From: Halomarina litorea
Lineage (GTDB): Archaea; Halobacteriota; Halobacteria; Halobacteriales; Haloarculaceae
Direction: 5' to 3'
Length of the DNA: 64,000 bases
Assembly (NCBI RefSeq): GCF_024227715.1
Contig: NZ_CP100452.1
Location: 1-64,000 of the forward strand
Part shown: one piece after another, positions 34,124 to 43,161 of the stretch
Layout of the letters: the number at the start of each line of letters is the position of its first letter
Numbering within the stretch: position 1 is the first letter of the stretch
Translations under genes and position numbers: made by a program
The notes under the pieces: model-generated
The model's input: only the letters and a program-made list of their open reading frames with translations
The model's database searches: none
What the model was told of the DNA's origin: nothing

Positions 34124-34879
34124 TCAGTCGCCCGCGGACTCGGCGGACTCCGTCTTCGGGGCACCGCGCGCCTCGCGGAGGCGGCGTTCCGCTTCGTCGC
34201 GGTCCTCGGGGTAGCCGACGTCGACGCGCCAGCCGTCCATCCGGATGGCGTCGATGGTCCGACCCGACCGGATGAGCAGGTCGATGGCGTCGGAGAGTTC
34301 GTACTCGCCGCGGTCGCTCGGCTGGGTGAGGTGGCAGGCGTGGAAGATGGCGGGCGTGAACGTGTAGAAGCCCGTCATCACGAGGTTCGTGGGTGGTTCC
34401 TCCGGTTTCTCGACGACGGCGGTGATCTCGCCGTAGTCGTTAGTGTCACAGACGCCGTAGCGACTCGCCTCCTCCCAGGGCACCTCCTCGACGAGAAACG
34501 CCGCGTCCGCGCGGTCCTCGCGCTGACGCCGGACCACGTCCTCCAGGTTCGCGTCGAAGACGTTGTCTCCGAGCATGAGCATGAAGTCGTCGTCGATGTG
34601 TTCCTCGACGGTGAGCAGGGCGTGGGCCAGCCCCTTCGCCTCCTCCTGGTGGCTGTAGGTGATGGGCACCCCCTCGAACTCGTCGCCGTAGTGCTCGGCG
34701 ATGTGCTCTTTCAGGTAGCCGACGACCACGACGAACTCGGTCGCGCCCAGGTCCGCCAGTCGCTCGAAGCAGTGCGTGAGAAGGGGTTTCCCGTCGACTT
34801 CGACCATCGCCTTCGGTTTGTCGGCGGTCAACGGACGGAGCCGTGTCCCCTCCCCCGCGGCGAGTACGACTGCTTGCAT
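34124..34879 (-). CDS. Sugar-1-phosphate nucleotidyltransferase
   Basis: A 251-residue enzyme that joins NTP and a sugar-1-phosphate. GEGTRLRPLT (residues 9-18) is the nucleotide-binding signature, PKAMVEVDGKPLL follows, LGDNVF has the metal-binding Asp and EKPEEPP the sugar-binding Glu. It lacks a left-handed beta-helix, so it is of the short RmlA/AglF type; the nucleotide and sugar cannot be decided. Promoter spacing of 32 nt supports a leaderless start at 34879. It supplies an activated sugar for the glycan. Confidence 0.92.
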   Translation of the reverse strand: MQAVVLAAGEGTRLRPLTADKPKAMVEVDGKPLLTHCFERLADLGATEFVVVVGYLKEHIAEHYGDEFEGVPITYSHQEEAKGLAHALLTVEEHIDDDFMLMLGDNVFDANLEDVVRRQREDRADAAFLVEEVPWEEASRYGVCDTNDYGEITAVVEKPEEPPTNLVMTGFYTFTPAIFHACHLTQPSDRGEYELSDAIDLLIRSGRTIDAIRMDGWRVDVGYPEDRDEAERRLREARGAPKTESAESAGD

Positions 34880-34903
34880 ATCCGTTCGTCCGGTATCCAG
34901 CGG

Positions 34904-34911
34904 TATTGTTA
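34904..34911 (-). promoter_or_regulatory. TAACAATA promoter box of the nucleotidyltransferase
   Basis: CATAACAATACC, 32 nt before ATG 34879. Confidence 0.55.
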
Positions 34912-34992
34912 TGTACTGTGTAACGACAGTCTCCGAACTCGGAACGGTTGCACGAACCGCACGACTGTTCTACGGGTCGCCGCCTGCAGGGA

Positions 34993-35955
34993 CTACTCGT
35001 CGAATGCGGCGAGCGCCCGACTGGTCCGCTGGGCGGCCGTGAACACCGGCTGGCCGCCGAGCGCCAGGAGCAAGAGGAGGTACGCCGAGGCGTCGGTCGG
35101 CCGCTCCCGGACGGCCCGGAGGGCGAAGCGTCTGGCGTCGTCGTACTCGCCCGCCTTGAGCGCCGACGTGGCGACGGCCCGCGACCGGGAGGCGGCCATC
35201 TTCCGGACGGTGTCGACGCCGTACTCGGCGGCCAGCGGGCGGAACGTCTCGACGAACAGGGGGTAGGCGACGTCTCGCTTCGCCGCGAAGTCGTCCGTTA
35301 TCTGCTCGTGGTCGGTCGTCCGGTGGTCGACGAGGACGTCGGGGACGACGCCGAAGCGACAGCGCGTCGAGAGACGGATGGGCCACTCGCGGTCCTGCCA
35401 GCAGGGGAACCGCTCGTCGAGCGGGCCCGTCTCGCGGGCGACGCTCGCCCGGACGGCGATGGTCGAGAACGTCCCCAGCGGAGCGCCGACGAGGAGCGCT
35501 TCGGTCACGTCGCCCGCGAGGGTCGGTTCGAGGACGTGGACCGTCTCTCCGTCGGCGACGTAGCGCATCCCCGTGTAGACGGCACCCACCTCGGGGTCGT
35601 CGAACGCCGCCAGCTGACGTTCGAGCTTCGTCGCCGCCCACAGGTCGTCGTCGTCGATGAAGGCGACGAACTCGCCGTCCGCCTCCTCGATGCCCGTGTT
35701 GCGCGCGCCGTTCGCCCCCCGGTTCTCCTCGTGGCGGACGACGCGGAGGGTCCGCTCGCCGGGGTACGCCTCGGGGTCGATCCCGTCGAGCACGGGGGCG
35801 ACGGGGTCGGGCGAGCAGTCGTCCACGACGAGTAACTCGACGCGCTCGTAGGTCTGGGAGAGCACGCTCTCGACGGCCTCCGTCAGGAAGTCAGGGCGTC
35901 CGTACGTCGGAAGTACGACACTCGCGAGGGGGGTGTCGTCGCTACCCACAGCCAT
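34993..35955 (-). CDS. GT2-family glycosyltransferase
   Basis: A 320-residue glycosyltransferase with the GT-A fold at the N-terminus: SVVLPTYGRPDFLTEAVESVLSQTY, VVDDCSPD, NRGANGARNTGI, then the metal-binding AFIDDDDLWAATKLE. The C-terminal third is helical with no membrane segment, and lies beyond the catalytic domain. It transfers a sugar from a nucleotide donor to an unknown acceptor, probably the lipid-linked glycan. Confidence 0.88.
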   Translation of the reverse strand: MAVGSDDTPLASVVLPTYGRPDFLTEAVESVLSQTYERVELLVVDDCSPDPVAPVLDGIDPEAYPGERTLRVVRHEENRGANGARNTGIEEADGEFVAFIDDDDLWAATKLERQLAAFDDPEVGAVYTGMRYVADGETVHVLEPTLAGDVTEALLVGAPLGTFSTIAVRASVARETGPLDERFPCWQDREWPIRLSTRCRFGVVPDVLVDHRTTDHEQITDDFAAKRDVAYPLFVETFRPLAAEYGVDTVRKMAASRSRAVATSALKAGEYDDARRFALRAVRERPTDASAYLLLLLALGGQPVFTAAQRTSRALAAFDE

Positions 35956-35980
35956 TGTGATCCGGAACCCGACGGGACCA

Positions 35981-35988
35981 CTTGGTTA
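35981..35988 (-). promoter_or_regulatory. TAACCAAG promoter box
   Basis: CCTAACCAAGTG, 33 nt before ATG 35955; one mismatch from the common box. Confidence 0.45.
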
Positions 35989-36063
35989 GGCAGGGCCTGT
36001 CGCCGTGCCGTGTGCTGGATGCTCTCACGTCTCTTTCCGACCCGAGCGCACTTAGCAGAGGTA

Positions 36064-36071
36064 TAACAATG
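36064..36071 (+). promoter_or_regulatory. TAACAATG promoter box of the flippase operon
   Basis: GTATAACAATGCCT, 35 nt before the leader ATG at 36099. Confidence 0.6.
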
Positions 36072-36098
36072 CCTGCGTACGTGCGAGGAACTGAACGA

Positions 36099-36173
36099 AT
36101 GATGGAATCGTACGTGTCTCGCCGTGTCCGTCGCGGCGAGATCGGCAGTGACGCCGTCGTCGGAGGGGGATAA
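36099..36173 (+). CDS. 24-residue leader cistron of the flippase operon
   Basis: MMESYVSRRVRRGEIGSDAV and four more residues, ending in TAA that shares a base with the ATG of the flippase (TAATG). A GGAGG sits inside the leader 6-7 nt before that ATG. One of the clearest cases. Confidence 0.5.
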   Translation: MMESYVSRRVRRGEIGSDAVVGGG

Positions 36174-37720
36174 TGGGCCTCCGACAACTCATCCGGCGCG
36201 TCCGCGAGATGCTCTCGTCCGGCAGCGACGGGAGCATCACGGGTCGAGTCGTCAAGAGCGGGATGTGGGTCAGCGTGCTGCAGGTCTCAGACCGCCTCCT
36301 GCAACTCGTCCTTCTCGTCGTCCTCGCCCGCCTGCTCGACCCGACAGCGTTCGGTGTCTTCGGTATCGCCATGCTCGCGCTGGGGGCGCTGCGGAAGTTC
36401 TCCGACCTCGGTCTCAACGCCTCGCTCATCTACGACCGCGACGAGAACATCGACCACCTGCTGGACACGGCGTGGATCCTCGAGATCGCCCGGACGGCGG
36501 TGCTCGGTGTCGGCCTGTTCCTCGCTGCGGGCACCATCGCTCGCGTGTTCGGCGAGCCGAGCGCGGAACCGCTCATCCAGGTCATCGGTCTCTCGCGGCT
36601 GTTCATCGGCATGCGGAATCCTGCCGTCATCTACTTCCAGAAGGACCTCCAGTTCCACAAGCAGTTCGTCTACATCTTCAGCGGCTCGGTCATCCACTTC
36701 GTCGCCGGCATCGGCTACGCGCTGTTCGTCGCCGCCGACGCGTGGGCGCTCGTCATCGGCTACGTCCTCGCCGACGCCTTCCGCTTCTTCGCGTCCTACG
36801 TGCTCCACGACTACCGGCCGAGCTTCTCCTTCGACATGGACGCCGCCCGCTCGATGATCGGGTACGGCAAGTGGATCACCGCGACGTCCATCCTCTACTT
36901 CTTCTACAGCGAGGGTGACGACGCGCTCGTCGGTGCCTTCCTCGGGTCGACCGCGCTCGGCCTCTACCGCTACGCCTACCAGCTCTCGAACGCGCCGGCG
37001 ACGGAGGTCACGCACGTCATCTCCAGCGTCATGTTCCCGGCGTACTCGAAGCTTCAGGACGACCTCTCGATGCTCCGTGAGGGGTTCCACCGCACGCTGC
37101 AGGTGACCACGCTCATCTCGTTCCCGCTGGCGATGGGCATCGTCGCCGTGACGCCCCCGTTCGTCCGCGGGTTCCTCGGCTCGCAATGGGAGCCGGTCAT
37201 CCTCACGATGCAGATCCTCGCGCTCTTCGGGCTGATGCGCTCGGCGGCGGCGACGTTCGGTCCGGTCTGGAAGGCAACCGGACAGCCGGACCTCATCGCG
37301 AAGTTCTCGCTCGTCCGCGTGATCTGTCTCGCCCTCACGATTCCGCCGGTCGTCCTGTTCTACCAGGGCGGCGGCCAGCTCCTCGGCCTGCGAGGTATCG
37401 AGGTGGTCGCGCTCATCATCATCGGCGTGCAGGTGTTCCCGATGTTCCCCATCGACATCTACTACCTGCGAAAGACCATCGACACGACCTACTCGCGGAT
37501 GGCCCGCGACCTCTCGTACCCCCTCGCGGCGAGCCTCGCGATGTACGCCGTCGTCGTCGCCGTCCGGGAGCTCCTGGCGTTCGGCCCGGTCGTCGAGTTC
37601 GGCATCCTCGTCGTCGTCGGCGGCATCGCCTACGTGGCGGCCGTCTTCGTCCTCGACCGGGGATTTGGCTGGGGGCTGGAGCGCAACATCCGCAAGGCCC
37701 TCTCGTCGGTCGCCGGGTGA
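36173..37720 (+). CDS. Polysaccharide flippase (Wzx-like), copy 1
   Basis: A 515-residue MOP-superfamily lipid-linked oligosaccharide flippase with about fourteen membrane helices. Motifs include LARLLDPTAFGVFGIAMLALGALRKFSDLGL near the start, DALVGAFLGSTALGLYRYAYQLSNAPATEV in the middle, and FPAYSKLQDD. It should move the lipid-bound glycan to the outside. A second copy of clear homology starts 42 bp after it. It is translated through a leader cistron overlap. Confidence 0.93.
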   Translation: MGLRQLIRRVREMLSSGSDGSITGRVVKSGMWVSVLQVSDRLLQLVLLVVLARLLDPTAFGVFGIAMLALGALRKFSDLGLNASLIYDRDENIDHLLDTAWILEIARTAVLGVGLFLAAGTIARVFGEPSAEPLIQVIGLSRLFIGMRNPAVIYFQKDLQFHKQFVYIFSGSVIHFVAGIGYALFVAADAWALVIGYVLADAFRFFASYVLHDYRPSFSFDMDAARSMIGYGKWITATSILYFFYSEGDDALVGAFLGSTALGLYRYAYQLSNAPATEVTHVISSVMFPAYSKLQDDLSMLREGFHRTLQVTTLISFPLAMGIVAVTPPFVRGFLGSQWEPVILTMQILALFGLMRSAAATFGPVWKATGQPDLIAKFSLVRVICLALTIPPVVLFYQGGGQLLGLRGIEVVALIIIGVQVFPMFPIDIYYLRKTIDTTYSRMARDLSYPLAASLAMYAVVVAVRELLAFGPVVEFGILVVVGGIAYVAAVFVLDRGFGWGLERNIRKALSSVAG

Positions 37721-37730
37721 CTTCGATAGC

Positions 37731-37766
37731 ATGAAACCGGATTCCGTCGTAGCGAGCCAGCGATGA
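37731..37766 (+). CDS. 11-residue cistron between the flippases
   Basis: MKPDSVVASQR, with its TGA overlapping the next ATG as ATGA. It lies inside the intergenic 42 bp, with no promoter box upstream, so it would be an internal coupling element of the operon rather than a transcript leader. Confidence 0.35.
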   Translation: MKPDSVVASQR

Positions 37767-39271
37767 AGGGGCGTCTCCGGAAGCTGAAGCGCCTGCTCTC
37801 GCCGAACAGCGACCTGGCCTCCCAGACCGTCGTGGGCGGGATGTGGGTCGCGTTCACCAACGGCGGCGGGCGGGTGCTCCACCTCACGATGCTCGTCGTG
37901 CTGGCGCGCCTGCTCTCGCCGTCGGAGTTCGGGGTGTTCGGCATCGCGCTGCTGGCGCTCTCGGCACTCCAGCGCTTCTCCCAGCTGGGCATCAACGACG
38001 CGCTCGTCCAGCTCCCGGACGCCGACGTCGACGACTACCTTGACACGGCGTTCACGCTCCGGTTCATCCGGGGGGTGGTCATCGCCGCCGTCGCGTACCT
38101 CCTCGCGCCGCACGTCGCCAGCGTCTTCGGGGAACCGCGCGCCACCGCGCTCCTCCGCGCCGTCGTGTTCGCCACGCTGTTCCAGACGCTGAACAACCCG
38201 GGGACCATCTACTTCGAGAAGGACCTCGAGTTCCACAAGCAGTTCGCCTTCGTCATCAGTGGGACGTTCACGCGCGTCAGCGTCTCCATCGGCTACGCGC
38301 TGTTCGTCGAGGCGACCGTGTGGGCGCTCGCCGTGGGCTTTCTCGCCGGCAACTTCGTCCAGATGGTCGCCTCGTACCTCATCCACGACTACCGACCGTG
38401 GCCGGGGTTCGACGTGCCGAAGGCCCGCGAGATGGTCGGCTACGGGAAGTGGATCCTCGGGTCGGGCGTCGTCGCATTCCTCTTTCGCGAGGGCGACGAC
38501 GCCCTCGTCGGCGTCCTCCTCGGGTCGGGGGCGCTGGGGCTGTATCAGCTCTCCTATCGCCTGTCGAACGCGCCCGCGACCGAGATCGCCCAGAGCGTCT
38601 CCCGGGTCGTCATGCCAGCCTACTCGAAACTGCAGGAAGACATCGAGGCGGTCCGCGAGGGATTCTTCCGGGCGCTCCGCCTCTCGACGCTGGTGTCCTT
38701 CCCGGTCGGCGTCGGTATTATCGTCGTCGCGCCGCCGTTCGTCGCGACGTTCCTCGGCGACCAGTGGACCGAGATGATCGTCCCGATGCAGGTGCTGACG
38801 GGCTTCGGCCTGCTCCGGTCGATTCGGTCGCCGACCTCGCCGCTGTTCAAGGCGCTCGGCCGGCCCGACTACATGACCAAGATACAGGCGGTCAGGCTCG
38901 CGGTGCTGGCCGTCCTCATCTACCCGCTGACGACGGCGTACGACCTCACGGGGACGGCCGCGGCGGTCCTCGTGACGGGGCTGGTCTCCGCGCCGCTGGG
39001 GGCCGTCCTCGCGGCTCGCCTCGTCGAGGACGACGTCACCTCGTTCGCCGCCATCCTGGCGTACCCCGCCCTCGGGAGCGCGGTGATGGGGGCTGCAGCG
39101 TGGACGGTCCGAGAGGGCGTCGCCGCGACGGGCCTCGGGTCGCTCGTGACGTTCGTGGCGACCGTGCTGACGGGCGTCGCCGTCTACGCCGCCGTGATGC
39201 TCGCGCTCGAACGGCGGTTCCAGTTCGGGCTCTCGGAACTGCTCGCACAGGTCAAGGGCGCGGCGGGCTGA
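37763..39271 (+). CDS. Polysaccharide flippase (Wzx-like), copy 2
   Basis: A 502-residue paralogue of the preceding flippase with the same motifs: LARLLSPSEFGVFGIALLALSALQRFSQLGIND, IYFEKDLEFHKQF, EGDDALVGVLLGSGALGLYQLSYRLSNAPATEI. The two match over their whole length apart from the C-terminal helices. They may handle different glycans or work as a pair. The arrangement suggests duplication within the cluster. Confidence 0.93.
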   Translation: MKGRLRKLKRLLSPNSDLASQTVVGGMWVAFTNGGGRVLHLTMLVVLARLLSPSEFGVFGIALLALSALQRFSQLGINDALVQLPDADVDDYLDTAFTLRFIRGVVIAAVAYLLAPHVASVFGEPRATALLRAVVFATLFQTLNNPGTIYFEKDLEFHKQFAFVISGTFTRVSVSIGYALFVEATVWALAVGFLAGNFVQMVASYLIHDYRPWPGFDVPKAREMVGYGKWILGSGVVAFLFREGDDALVGVLLGSGALGLYQLSYRLSNAPATEIAQSVSRVVMPAYSKLQEDIEAVREGFFRALRLSTLVSFPVGVGIIVVAPPFVATFLGDQWTEMIVPMQVLTGFGLLRSIRSPTSPLFKALGRPDYMTKIQAVRLAVLAVLIYPLTTAYDLTGTAAAVLVTGLVSAPLGAVLAARLVEDDVTSFAAILAYPALGSAVMGAAAWTVREGVAATGLGSLVTFVATVLTGVAVYAAVMLALERRFQFGLSELLAQVKGAAG

Positions 39272-39337
39272 GGGCCGGAATCGGAAGCGAGACCGGAACG
39301 GGAACCGGGGTCGACCGCGGGCGCACGCCCGGGTCGG

Positions 39338-39547
39338 TCAGTTCGCGGCGTTCGACTCGCCCTCGCCGTCCGCCCCGGTCTCAACGAGTCGGGCCGCGAG
39401 GTACGACAGGCCGACACCGACCAGCCACGCCGTCGCCGCGAGCGTCGCGTCCGCCGGCGAGAGCGCCAACAGCGGCATCATGACGACGCCACAGAGGGCG
39501 ATGACCGCGAGCGTGAACCGCGCGTCGGTGTTCAGATTCGGCGACAT
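39338..39547 (-). CDS. 69-residue two-helix membrane protein
   Basis: A small protein beginning MSPNLNTDARFTLAVIALCG with two membrane helices (about 12-33 and 39-57) and an acidic tail GEGESNAAN. A TAACTATA box lies 32 nt upstream of the ATG, strongly supporting a real leaderless gene. No family recognised. It reads toward the flippase operon and could be an accessory subunit. Confidence 0.65.
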   Translation of the reverse strand: MSPNLNTDARFTLAVIALCGVVMMPLLALSPADATLAATAWLVGVGLSYLAARLVETGADGEGESNAAN

Positions 39548-39571
39548 GTATCGTCGAACAGGCTCCGGGGG

Positions 39572-39579
39572 TATAGTTA
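39572..39579 (-). promoter_or_regulatory. TAACTATA promoter box
   Basis: CTAACTATACCC, 32 nt before ATG 39547. Confidence 0.5.
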
Positions 39580-39620
39580 GAGTGTCTCTGACACACTTCG
39601 GTGTGGCGACCCGCGACCAC

Positions 39621-40781
39621 TCAGGGTTCGGGCGTGACGAGCAGGTCACCCGCCTCGACCATCGCCGCCAGCGGGTTGTCCTCGATGTCGAGGGGGAGGT
39701 CGATCCGGCCGCGCCGCCGCGAGGACTCCCACGCGGCGAAGATGAGTTCCTCGGCGGCCAGCGCGCCGCCGGCGTGGAGTTCCGGCTCCCGGTCCTCCCG
39801 GAGCGAGTCGACGACGTCCTCGACGGCCAGGTCGAGGTAGCGCGGTTCGACCAGCAGGCGGCGGAGCGACTCGCGGCCGGGGAGTCGCTCGGGCAGACGA
39901 GCGGCGAGCGCCTTCCGGGCCACGCCGAGGCGGCCGGTCTGCGGACGATAGACGCCCGCCCCGCCCACGTCGACGGCTCGCCAGTCCCCCCCGTCGGTCC
40001 GCATCCGGAGCGTCGGCAGGTCGGCGTCGTCGTGGAGTTCGAGGACGCCCTCGCTCCCGACGAGGCGGAGATAACAGCCGACGAACTCCCGGCCGACGCC
40101 GGTGGCGGCCAGCCCGTAGACGCCGTTCTCGTAGCGCCACTGGACGACCGCCTGGTTCTCGTTGTGCGCGCCGAACCAGCGGTTCTCCTCGCGGTAGTCG
40201 ACGTTGCCGAGCACCCACTCGACGGGCGCGTCCACGTAGTAGTTCGAGAGGTCGAAGGCGTGCGTCCCGGCGTCGAAGAGGTGCTCGCGGCTCCACTCGA
40301 CCCGCCGCAGGTCGCCGACCGCCCCCGCGTCGAGGAGTTCCTTCGCGCGGCGGAACGGGCGACCGAACCGGAGCTGGTGGTTGATGGTGAGCTGGACCCC
40401 CTCACGCTCGCAGACCTCGGCCATCCGCCTGCAGTCGCCCCACGTGTCCGCCATGGGTTTCTCGCAGTGGACCGCCCGGACGTGCCCGCTCTCGGCACAG
40501 CCGACGACGATGTCGGCGTGGACACCGGGCGGGACGCAGACGCTCACCACGTCCGGTTCGACGGCGGCGAGCATCGCCTCGTAGTCCTCGAAGACGTGCT
40601 CGTCGGGGACGCCGAACTCGTCGGCGAACCGTCGAGCGTTCTCGGGGACGATGTCTGCACAGGCGGTCAGCCGGCACTCGTCGAGGCGCGCGTAGGCGCG
40701 CGCGTGTCGGTACGCCATCGCGAAGCCGTCCCGTCCGGGGGCGTCGGGTTCACCCGTGCCGATGAGGGCCACGTCGAGCAT
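39621..40781 (-). CDS. Gfo/Idh/MocA-family oxidoreductase
   Basis: A 386-residue NAD(P)-dependent sugar dehydrogenase. The Rossmann start is VALIGTGEPDAPGRDGFAMAYRHARAYARL; VHCEKPMADTWGDCRRM is the conserved Glu-Lys-Pro motif, and HAFDLSNYYV lies in the catalytic domain. The glycine motif carries an insertion after GTG, which is unusual. It is divergent from a TIM-barrel isomerase at 41.0 kb, and the two families commonly act together on inositol or sugar derivatives. Substrate unknown. Confidence 0.88.
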   Translation of the reverse strand: MLDVALIGTGEPDAPGRDGFAMAYRHARAYARLDECRLTACADIVPENARRFADEFGVPDEHVFEDYEAMLAAVEPDVVSVCVPPGVHADIVVGCAESGHVRAVHCEKPMADTWGDCRRMAEVCEREGVQLTINHQLRFGRPFRRAKELLDAGAVGDLRRVEWSREHLFDAGTHAFDLSNYYVDAPVEWVLGNVDYREENRWFGAHNENQAVVQWRYENGVYGLAATGVGREFVGCYLRLVGSEGVLELHDDADLPTLRMRTDGGDWRAVDVGGAGVYRPQTGRLGVARKALAARLPERLPGRESLRRLLVEPRYLDLAVEDVVDSLREDREPELHAGGALAAEELIFAAWESSRRRGRIDLPLDIEDNPLAAMVEAGDLLVTPEP

Positions 40782-40907
40782 TACCCGGGACCAAACGTCC
40801 CCACTGCATGAGTATGGGCCGTCTACCGACCCCTCGCGGTCGAGTCACTTCTGCCGAACGGCGGCGCGTTCGGCCGTCGGACGCCGCGAACAGGCATAAG
40901 CAAGCTA

Positions 40908-40915
40908 TTACAATG
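40908..40915 (+). promoter_or_regulatory. TTACAATG promoter box of the isomerase
   Basis: CTATTACAATGCCC, 32 nt before the leader ATG at 40940. Confidence 0.55.
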
Positions 40916-40939
40916 CCCTCGGGAGCACCACGTCGAGAC

Positions 40940-41005
40940 ATGAGTGGACGCCGTACCTGCTGTCCGAACCGCCCGTCGACTAGCCTCGCCCGGAGGACCG
41001 AATGA
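40940..41005 (+). CDS. 21-residue leader cistron of the isomerase
   Basis: It begins MSGRRTCCPNRPSTS and ends LARRTE, with TGA overlapping the isomerase ATG. A GGAGG lies 5 nt before the downstream start, inside the leader. Five Arg and two adjacent Cys stand out. Confidence 0.5.
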   Translation: MSGRRTCCPNRPSTSLARRTE

Positions 41006-41919
41006 CCCGCCCCGCGATTCAGCTGTACTCCCTGCGGGACCTCGACGAGCCGCTTCAGGACGTCATCCGCCGCGTTGCCGACGTGGGGTTCGAGGGCATC
41101 GAGTTCGCGACCCGGTTCGAGGACGCCGACGTCGAGGCCGTCGCGGACGCCATCGCCCAGACCGGCGTCGAACCGGTCGGCGCGCACATCGGCCTCGACG
41201 CCATCGAAGCCGACCCCGCGGAGGTCGCCCGCCGCTACTCGATGGTCGGCTGTGACCGCCTCGTCATCCCGCACCTCCCGCTCGCACACTACCGGACGCC
41301 CGACCGCGTCCGGACGCTCGCCCGCCGCCTCGACGCACTCGGGGCGCGACTGGCCGAGCACGACGCGCAACTCGTCTACCACAACCAGGTCCACGACTTC
41401 CTGCCCGTCGTGCGACCGGGGGCGCTCGGTCGCCTCCTCACGGCCGTCAACCCGCGCGCCGCGGGCAACAGCAAGCCCCGGACCGCCGTCGGCCTCCTCG
41501 GCGACCGACTCTACAGCAAGTACGCCAGCTACCCCCGCGACGTGGACGTCGAGCGGACGGCGTTCGGTCACCTCGTCGCCACCACGGACCCCGAGACGCT
41601 CCAGTTCGAGGTGGACGTCGGGTCGGTCGTCGCGGCGGGCTACGACCCGCGCGAGGTGCTGGAGTACGTCGGGACCCGGGCACCGCTCGTCCACGTGAAG
41701 GACGTCGCCGTCGACGGCCGACCCGGCCCCCTCAGCGACATGGAGTCGGTCGAACCGGGGACGGGACTGCTCGACATCCCCGCCGCCGTCGAGGCCGCCG
41801 AGGACATCGGCGCGGAGTGGGTCGTCTACGAACAGGACAGTCCCGCCGACCCCATCACCACGCTCCGCAACGGGGCCGACGCCCTCGCCCGGGCGACGGG
41901 CGTGGCTCGACTCGGCTGA
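41002..41919 (+). CDS. Sugar phosphate isomerase/epimerase (TIM barrel)
   Basis: A 305-residue AP-endonuclease-2-type TIM-barrel protein (xylose isomerase-like). AIQLYSLRDLDEPLQDVIRRVADVGFEGIEF opens the barrel; metal ligands are suggested by LVYHNQVHDF, QFEVDVGSV, PLVHVKDV and WVVYEQD. It would isomerise or epimerise a sugar or polyol, likely with one of the Gfo/Idh dehydrogenases here. Substrate not determinable. Confidence 0.87.
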   Translation: MTRPAIQLYSLRDLDEPLQDVIRRVADVGFEGIEFATRFEDADVEAVADAIAQTGVEPVGAHIGLDAIEADPAEVARRYSMVGCDRLVIPHLPLAHYRTPDRVRTLARRLDALGARLAEHDAQLVYHNQVHDFLPVVRPGALGRLLTAVNPRAAGNSKPRTAVGLLGDRLYSKYASYPRDVDVERTAFGHLVATTDPETLQFEVDVGSVVAAGYDPREVLEYVGTRAPLVHVKDVAVDGRPGPLSDMESVEPGTGLLDIPAAVEAAEDIGAEWVVYEQDSPADPITTLRNGADALARATGVARLG

Positions 41920-42061
41920 GGACGCGACACGCGACTGTCTTCCCTCTTCCGTGCCACTCGTCCGACGTCGGGCGTCGCCACTCGGCGCAGATGTCCCGTG
42001 AGAACGACGCACCCGTCCGGGCGCGTCCCGACCGCCGCCGCGAGTCTCTCTTCCCGCCGGT

Positions 42062-43003
42062 TCAGTCCCGCAGAGTGAGCACTACCTTCACCACGCCGAG
42101 CACTGCCAGTTCGTGGACCCGGTCGGACAGGCCGCCGGTCGCGTCGTCCTCGCGCTCACTCCCTGGGGTTTCGTAGCTCCGGGTGAAGTCGAAGACGTCC
42201 GGGTGGAGGTCCCTGATGTCGGTCGCGTAGCGACGGCGGTAGCGGCGCTTGTGGAGGTACTGGCCGAAACTAACGGCGTTGTCGTGGTAGATGACGGGGT
42301 CGGGGGAGTACCGGATGGCCTCGCGGTCGTAGCCCGCCCGAACCGCCCGGTAGGTCAACTCGATGCCCTCGTGGCCCGCACGCCCGGTCAGGCGCTCGCT
42401 GAACCCGCCCAGTTCGAGGAAGGCCTCCCGGTCGACCGAGCAGTTCCCCTCGATGTTGAGGTAGTAGGGCGCCGGTTCGTCCCCGAGGTCGTAGTGCGAC
42501 TGCAGGCGGTTGTAGACGCAGTCGGTCGCGGGGTGGACCCGACCGCGGACCGCGAACAGGTCGTTCTCGCGGTGCTCTCGCAGGTGTGAGGCCACGAAGT
42601 CCGGGGCCGGGACGGCGTCGTCGTCGAGGAACGTCACCACGTCCGCGGTGGCGAGGCGGGCGCCGACGTTCCGCCCGCGGGTGACGCCGAGGTTCTCGAC
42701 GGCCTCCGCGTAGGTGCGCACGCTGTCGTACTGCCCGGCGACGTTTACGACCGGCCAGTCGGTCCCGTTGTCGACGACGAGCACCTCGAAGTCGTCGGTG
42801 GTCTGCCGGTCGAGCGCCGCGAGGAGCGCTCGCACGTCCTCGCGGTCGGTTCCGTAGGTCACGACGACGACGGAACAGGAGACGGCGGTCGCGGGAGCGA
42901 ACTCGACGACTCGCTCGATGGCGTCGTCGTCGTTCGCCGGCAGGGGACGCGCCGGGGCGTCGTCGTCGGCCTGGTGGTCGGGGCGGGACTGCAGCACGGA
43001 CAT
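42062..43003 (-). CDS. GT2-family glycosyltransferase
   Basis: A 313-residue glycosyltransferase. After about 40 residues of acidic N-terminus, VVVVTYGTDREDVRALLAALDRQTTDDFEVLVVDNG starts the GT-A fold; TFLDDDAVPAPDF is the metal-binding DDD motif, and GFSERLTGRAGHEGIELTYRAVRAGYD contains the acceptor-site Glu. No membrane helix. A TATATTAG box lies only 8-16 nt upstream of ATG 43003, so translation may start at a different point; GATTATACG at about 43041-43049 is an alternative. Confidence 0.87.
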   Translation of the reverse strand: MSVLQSRPDHQADDDAPARPLPANDDDAIERVVEFAPATAVSCSVVVVTYGTDREDVRALLAALDRQTTDDFEVLVVDNGTDWPVVNVAGQYDSVRTYAEAVENLGVTRGRNVGARLATADVVTFLDDDAVPAPDFVASHLREHRENDLFAVRGRVHPATDCVYNRLQSHYDLGDEPAPYYLNIEGNCSVDREAFLELGGFSERLTGRAGHEGIELTYRAVRAGYDREAIRYSPDPVIYHDNAVSFGQYLHKRRYRRRYATDIRDLHPDVFDFTRSYETPGSEREDDATGGLSDRVHELAVLGVVKVVLTLRD

Positions 43004-43129
43004 GGACTACTAATATACAGAGATAGTCATGAGAATGAATCGTATAATCGTACGCTCAGCGACAGTAGGTGGGTGCTACCCGCGTGTGGGTGGACGGGGC
43101 GGACACGCCACGAGAGGACACGACGCCAA

Positions 43130-43137
43130 TAACTAAC
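43130..43137 (+). promoter_or_regulatory. TAACTAAC promoter box
   Basis: AATAACTAACCCC, 32 nt before ATG 43162, which fixes the start of the GT39-like gene. Confidence 0.5.
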
Positions 43138-43161
43138 CCCACGTGCTCCGTCCCCCGGACG

